From: CAYWMP01 sp964459445
GTDB taxonomy: Bacteria > Desulfobacterota > DSM-4660 > Desulfatiglandales > HGW-15
Assembly (NCBI GenBank): GCA_964459445.1
Contig: CAYWMP010000002.1
Location: 22,713 to 86,712 of the forward strand
Length of the DNA stretch: 64,000 nucleotides
Direction of reading: 5' to 3'
The number at the start of each line of letters is the position of its first letter. Positions within the stretch are counted from its first letter, which is position 1. A program made the translations under genes and the position numbers. The notes beneath the pieces are model-generated. The model had not been told where the DNA came from, did no database searches, and saw only the letters and a program-made list of their open reading frames with translations. Of the stretch, positions 61,992 through 64,000 are shown in pieces.

Positions 61992-62128
61992 CGCTGAAAA
62001 TATATGACCGCAAAAAAGCCCGCATGGCGGGCCTCCCAATGAATCTTCATTGGGAGAATTGGGAAAATATTCGAGAGAAACAAGTCCACTTGTTTCTCTA
62101 GAAAGATTTCCCAATATACTCTTCAGCG
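61992..62128. other. Multi-hairpin (cruciform-like) structured element B
   Basis: An outer stem CGCTGAA/TTCAGCG (61992-61998 with 62122-62128) encloses several hairpins. GCCCGC-ATG-GCGGGC spans 62018-62032. An adjoining 11-bp hairpin follows (62033-62056, loop TC). A 9-bp stem ATTGGGAAA/TTTCCCAAT (62058-62066 with 62107-62115) carries a terminal 12-bp hairpin (62074-62099, loop CC). The order, the 6-3-6 first hairpin and the directly abutting second hairpin equal those of element A at 1205-1333, with different arm sequences. Confidence 0.75.
62012..62032 (-). terminator. Intrinsic-terminator-like hairpin inside element B
   Basis: Read on the minus strand: GCCCGC, loop CAT, GCGGGC and then six T. 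It could end transcription coming from the subunit gene 62402-63517 before the next subunit gene. Element A's corresponding hairpin has no T tract. Confidence 0.6.
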
Positions 62129-62189
62129 ATCCTCACAAAGGACATCTCTTAATCTTTTTTTCCTATCACTTCCTATGCTTTACGGGCTA

Positions 62190-62236
62190 GACAAAAATCT
62201 TGTTTATCCCGTTATCCTGTCAAATATTCTGCTCCG
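62190..62236. repeat. Dispersed repeat related to 2140-2230
   Basis: AAAATCTTGTTTATCC then GTTATCCTGTCAAATATT, the inverse of the flanks at 2140-2230 but without the intervening hairpins. A related word, GACAGGATAACAGGATT, lies near 61956. Nothing else is seen in the parts of 61898-62401 outside the listed elements. Confidence 0.5.
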
Positions 62237-62254
62237 ATGGCTATTACAAATCCA

Positions 62255-62398
62255 AGAGACCTTTGAAAAATGCCCAATTTTATTCAAGTTCAAGGAAGGC
62301 GAAAATTTTAACCACAGGAATACATTAAGTATTTTGAGGATTAAAATTTGAGCCTGACACAGAAATTGGGCAAAAGGGGGCGTTTTGCAAAGGTCTCT
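62255..62398. repeat. Palindromic MITE-like element, copy 2
   Basis: 144 bases with terminal inverted repeats AGAGACCTTTGAAAAATGCCC / GGGCGTTTTGCAAAGGTCTCT. Inner palindromes are GCCCAATTT/AAATTGGGC and AAATTTTAA/TTAAAATTT. The core GGAAGGCGAAAATTTTAACC and ATTTTGAGGATTAAAATTTGAG matches copy 1 at 58502-58677. Where the core arm changed (AAATCTTAA to AAATTTTAA) the opposite arm changed too. Confidence 0.8.
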
Positions 62399-62401
62399 CC
62401 G

Positions 62402-63517
62402 CTAGCGGCGGGTTGTGGGCAGCATCTCCACAAACGCCTCCACCCGCGTGGCAAGCTGACCGCCCAAACCCTGGTTCAATTCCGTGTCAACGAGTAGCGT
62501 GTGCAACCCCTGTTTCTTGAGTTCTTGAACCAACTGAGGCAAATCGAACAACTCCGGTTCGCAGAACTTGACCGTGTTAAAAATAATGCCCTTGGCGCCG
62601 CTCCGATCCACCTTTGCCATGAGATAATCGATGCGTTCGCTCAACGGAGAGTCTTTGGTTGTGCATGGGGGCATGCCCAGATAGCTATCGGTTAACGCAT
62701 CAAAAGGATCTTCTTTGTCACTCCCAGGTATTATGAGTCTCCTGCTGCACCCCAGCAAATCGTCATCGGCCACACTAACGCCTAACTCATCGAGGAGGGT
62801 CAACATTTCGGGGGGGTTTGGGAGAACGCCGCTTAGCAGAACCCCTGTGTGGTTTTCGGGTTTTCCCTTTGATTCTTCCAGAAACTTCTCGAGCAAAGGG
62901 ATGAAGTCATCCGGGTAAAGGAACTCACCCTGACGGATCACTTGGTAGAAGGTTTCGTTTGATGCCGTGATCTCTCCCCGTGCCCTAATATCATAGAGAC
63001 GTTTCACCATGGATGCTATTTCCTGTCCTTGCCTTACCCTCCGCTTCAATTCATCAAGATCCAAAGAGCCTAACTGCTTTTCTAATCGGGTTACCAGCGT
63101 CTTGAGTTGCTCCCTGTAGTAGGTCCGTGAAGCTTCGCTGTATGGGGCTTTGGGGTGGTAGAAAAAGTAGCAGGGCTTATCAAGATCAAGATAGTCGTAA
63201 ACGATCGAAGTCAGGTTTTGGATCGAATCGCAGGTATGCGGAAAGAGAAAGCCGTCGAGATCATCGCACTTGCCCTGGAGGATCAATTCAAGGCCGAGCC
63301 TGACGACCGAGCAGATATAGGGCTGAAGATGGGCATTGGCATGGCTGACTTCCAATGGTGGGTCCCATATCTCTATGGGCACGATATTCATGGCCCAGAG
63401 AATCTCTTTGGGATACTGGGCAGGAAAGACGCCGAAGGCATGGCGGCCAAAGGCTTCCTTTTGTTTTTTGATGTATTCGCTCCGCGAGGGAGGCAAGAAT
63501 TGGGATGGAGTTGTCAC
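62402..63517 (-). CDS. 2-hydroxyacyl-CoA dehydratase / benzoyl-CoA reductase-like subunit C
   Basis: A 371-residue HgdB-superfamily subunit similar in length to BcrC. Features are GVFPAQYPKEILWAMNIVPIE, FLFPHTCDSIQNL (with a candidate cluster Cys), LSGVLPNPPEMLTLLDELG, ADDDLLGCSRR and FNTVKFCEPELFDLPQL. It pairs with the subunit encoded downstream (60584-61897) and needs the activator at 59563-60348. The start is GTG 63517; the upstream ribosome binding site is weak. A very small frame (63529-63675) lies just before it and may be translated first. The natural substrate is unknown. Confidence 0.87.
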   Translation of the reverse strand: MTTPSQFLPPSRSEYIKKQKEAFGRHAFGVFPAQYPKEILWAMNIVPIEIWDPPLEVSHANAHLQPYICSVVRLGLELILQGKCDDLDGFLFPHTCDSIQNLTSIVYDYLDLDKPCYFFYHPKAPYSEASRTYYREQLKTLVTRLEKQLGSLDLDELKRRVRQGQEIASMVKRLYDIRARGEITASNETFYQVIRQGEFLYPDDFIPLLEKFLEESKGKPENHTGVLLSGVLPNPPEMLTLLDELGVSVADDDLLGCSRRLIIPGSDKEDPFDALTDSYLGMPPCTTKDSPLSERIDYLMAKVDRSGAKGIIFNTVKFCEPELFDLPQLVQELKKQGLHTLLVDTELNQGLGGQLATRVEAFVEMLPTTRR

Positions 63518-63528
63518 TGTAGAGTTCG

Positions 63529-63675
63529 TTAGTCCCTTTTATGATTTTTTTCACGGAATATATCTGCGGTAGTGGGGAGTGTCAAGGCGGTGCACGTTCT
63601 GCGGAATCGATTCAAGGGAAGCTCTGCGGAACTGTCCCCATTGCACACCATCTTTACAACGAACTTCTTTACCAT
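63529..63675 (-). CDS. Possible small ORF upstream of the dehydratase subunit gene
   Basis: A 48-codon frame from ATG 63675, six bases after GAGGAG, to TAA 63529, ending 11 bases before the GTG of the dehydratase subunit. The product MVKKFVVKMVCNGDSSAELP is not recognised. Part of it (around 63633-63648) reads like the GGGGACAGTTCC word common near mobile repeats. A leader peptide is possible, chance is equally so. Confidence 0.25.
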   Translation of the reverse strand: MVKKFVVKMVCNGDSSAELPLNRFRRTCTALTLPTTADIFREKNHKRD

Positions 63676-64000
63676 AAAAAACTCCTCTAAAACTTGGATA
63701 AGAGCTGACTTTATTAGGTTTACCCTAAAATTTCATATTGATTCGATGGTCCGACCCAAGTGACCTGCAATGATAGGTTTTGTGGCTAGCCTCCTAATCA
63801 GAGTTGAAATATAGAATTATGATTTCTTTTTTTCGAGTCAAACGGCAAAATAAAAAGCCTTGATAAAGTGCAATTGGAGATCGAGCTTGAAGAGATGCTG
63901 AAAAAGAGCGATAAATCCGTCCAGCCGCAGTTCGCTTTTTTCTAATCTCTTGATCCTACTAAGAAAAACAAGGAGCGGAAGAAGATCCTAACTCCCCTTG
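63676..64000. other. Right edge, no supported gene
   Basis: About 325 bases. A plus-strand frame at about 63815-63943 reads KSLDKVQLEIELEEML with a stop after QPQFAFF. It has no start with a ribosome binding site and no recognised family. The segment AGAAAAACAAGGAGCGGAAG at the very end could begin a gene beyond the window. Nothing else is identifiable. Confidence 0.3.

Noticed and set aside
59563..63517. Assignment as a complete class I benzoyl-CoA reductase
   Set aside because: Only one activator gene is present and the BcrA/BcrD pair is missing; a general dehydratase-type call is safer.

Overview
The window looks like the chromosome of a Gram-negative anaerobe, most likely a Desulfobacterota (deltaproteobacterial) lineage. 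Gram-negative: apolipoprotein N-acyltransferase, lapAB and an AMIN-domain amidase. Anaerobic: a glycyl radical enzyme with its activase, and a 2-hydroxyacyl-CoA dehydratase/benzoyl-CoA reductase-like system with its ATP-dependent activator. Several families of small dispersed palindromic repeats fit the same group. The taxonomy is inference from gene content; no rRNA is present.

Region 1 (1-12.5 kb). A truncated ribbon-helix-helix antitoxin with a palindromic operator opens the window. It is followed by an SDR reductase, a decayed Y1-type (RAYT) transposase and a plus-strand fatty-acid/acyl-CoA beta-oxidation cluster: TetR regulator, DUF362 protein, 3-hydroxyacyl-CoA dehydrogenase, fused enoyl-CoA hydratase/dehydrogenase, thiolase and acyl-CoA dehydrogenase. 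A fumarylacetoacetate-hydrolase family gene lies convergent to it.

Region 2 (12.8-33.7 kb). An accessory carbohydrate/polyol region. A glycyl radical dehydratase/lyase and its activase are separated by a MITE-like inverted-repeat element. A long minus-strand gene set then runs from 31.6 kb down to 17.8 kb: FGGY kinase, two-subunit ThDP-dependent E1 dehydrogenase, an ABC importer (binding protein, two permeases, two ATPases), a cupin of the ureidoglycolate-lyase type, a PfkB kinase, and RbsD between two BtpA/SgcQ paralogues. Divergent from it is dhaKL. Together these suggest import and phosphorylation of an unidentified sugar or polyol, cleavage to C3/C4 keto-sugars and oxidation of a 2-oxo product. 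The substrate cannot be read from the sequence.

Region 3 (34-45.8 kb). A housekeeping minus-strand superoperon: tRNA-Gly(CCC), rimP, nusA, ylxR, infB, DUF503, rbfA, truB, rpsO, pnp, M16 protease, dut. It has a terminator-like hairpin abutting the rimP start codon and an inverted-repeat element in the rpsO leader.

Region 4 (46-58.5 kb). Plus strand corC-like, lnt and prfB (with a canonical +1 programmed frameshift). Then minus strand N-acetylmuramoyl-L-alanine amidase, mutS, lapB, lapA, HIT protein and metallophosphoesterase, and a plus-strand FmdB-type zinc-ribbon protein.

Region 5 (58.5-64 kb). UPF0280 protein, dehydratase activator and two dehydratase-like subunits, with two copies of one palindromic MITE family. 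An elaborate multi-hairpin structure at 61992-62128 has the same architecture but different arm sequences as one at 1205-1333. That pair, and the unassigned catabolic cluster, are the most interesting parts of the window.
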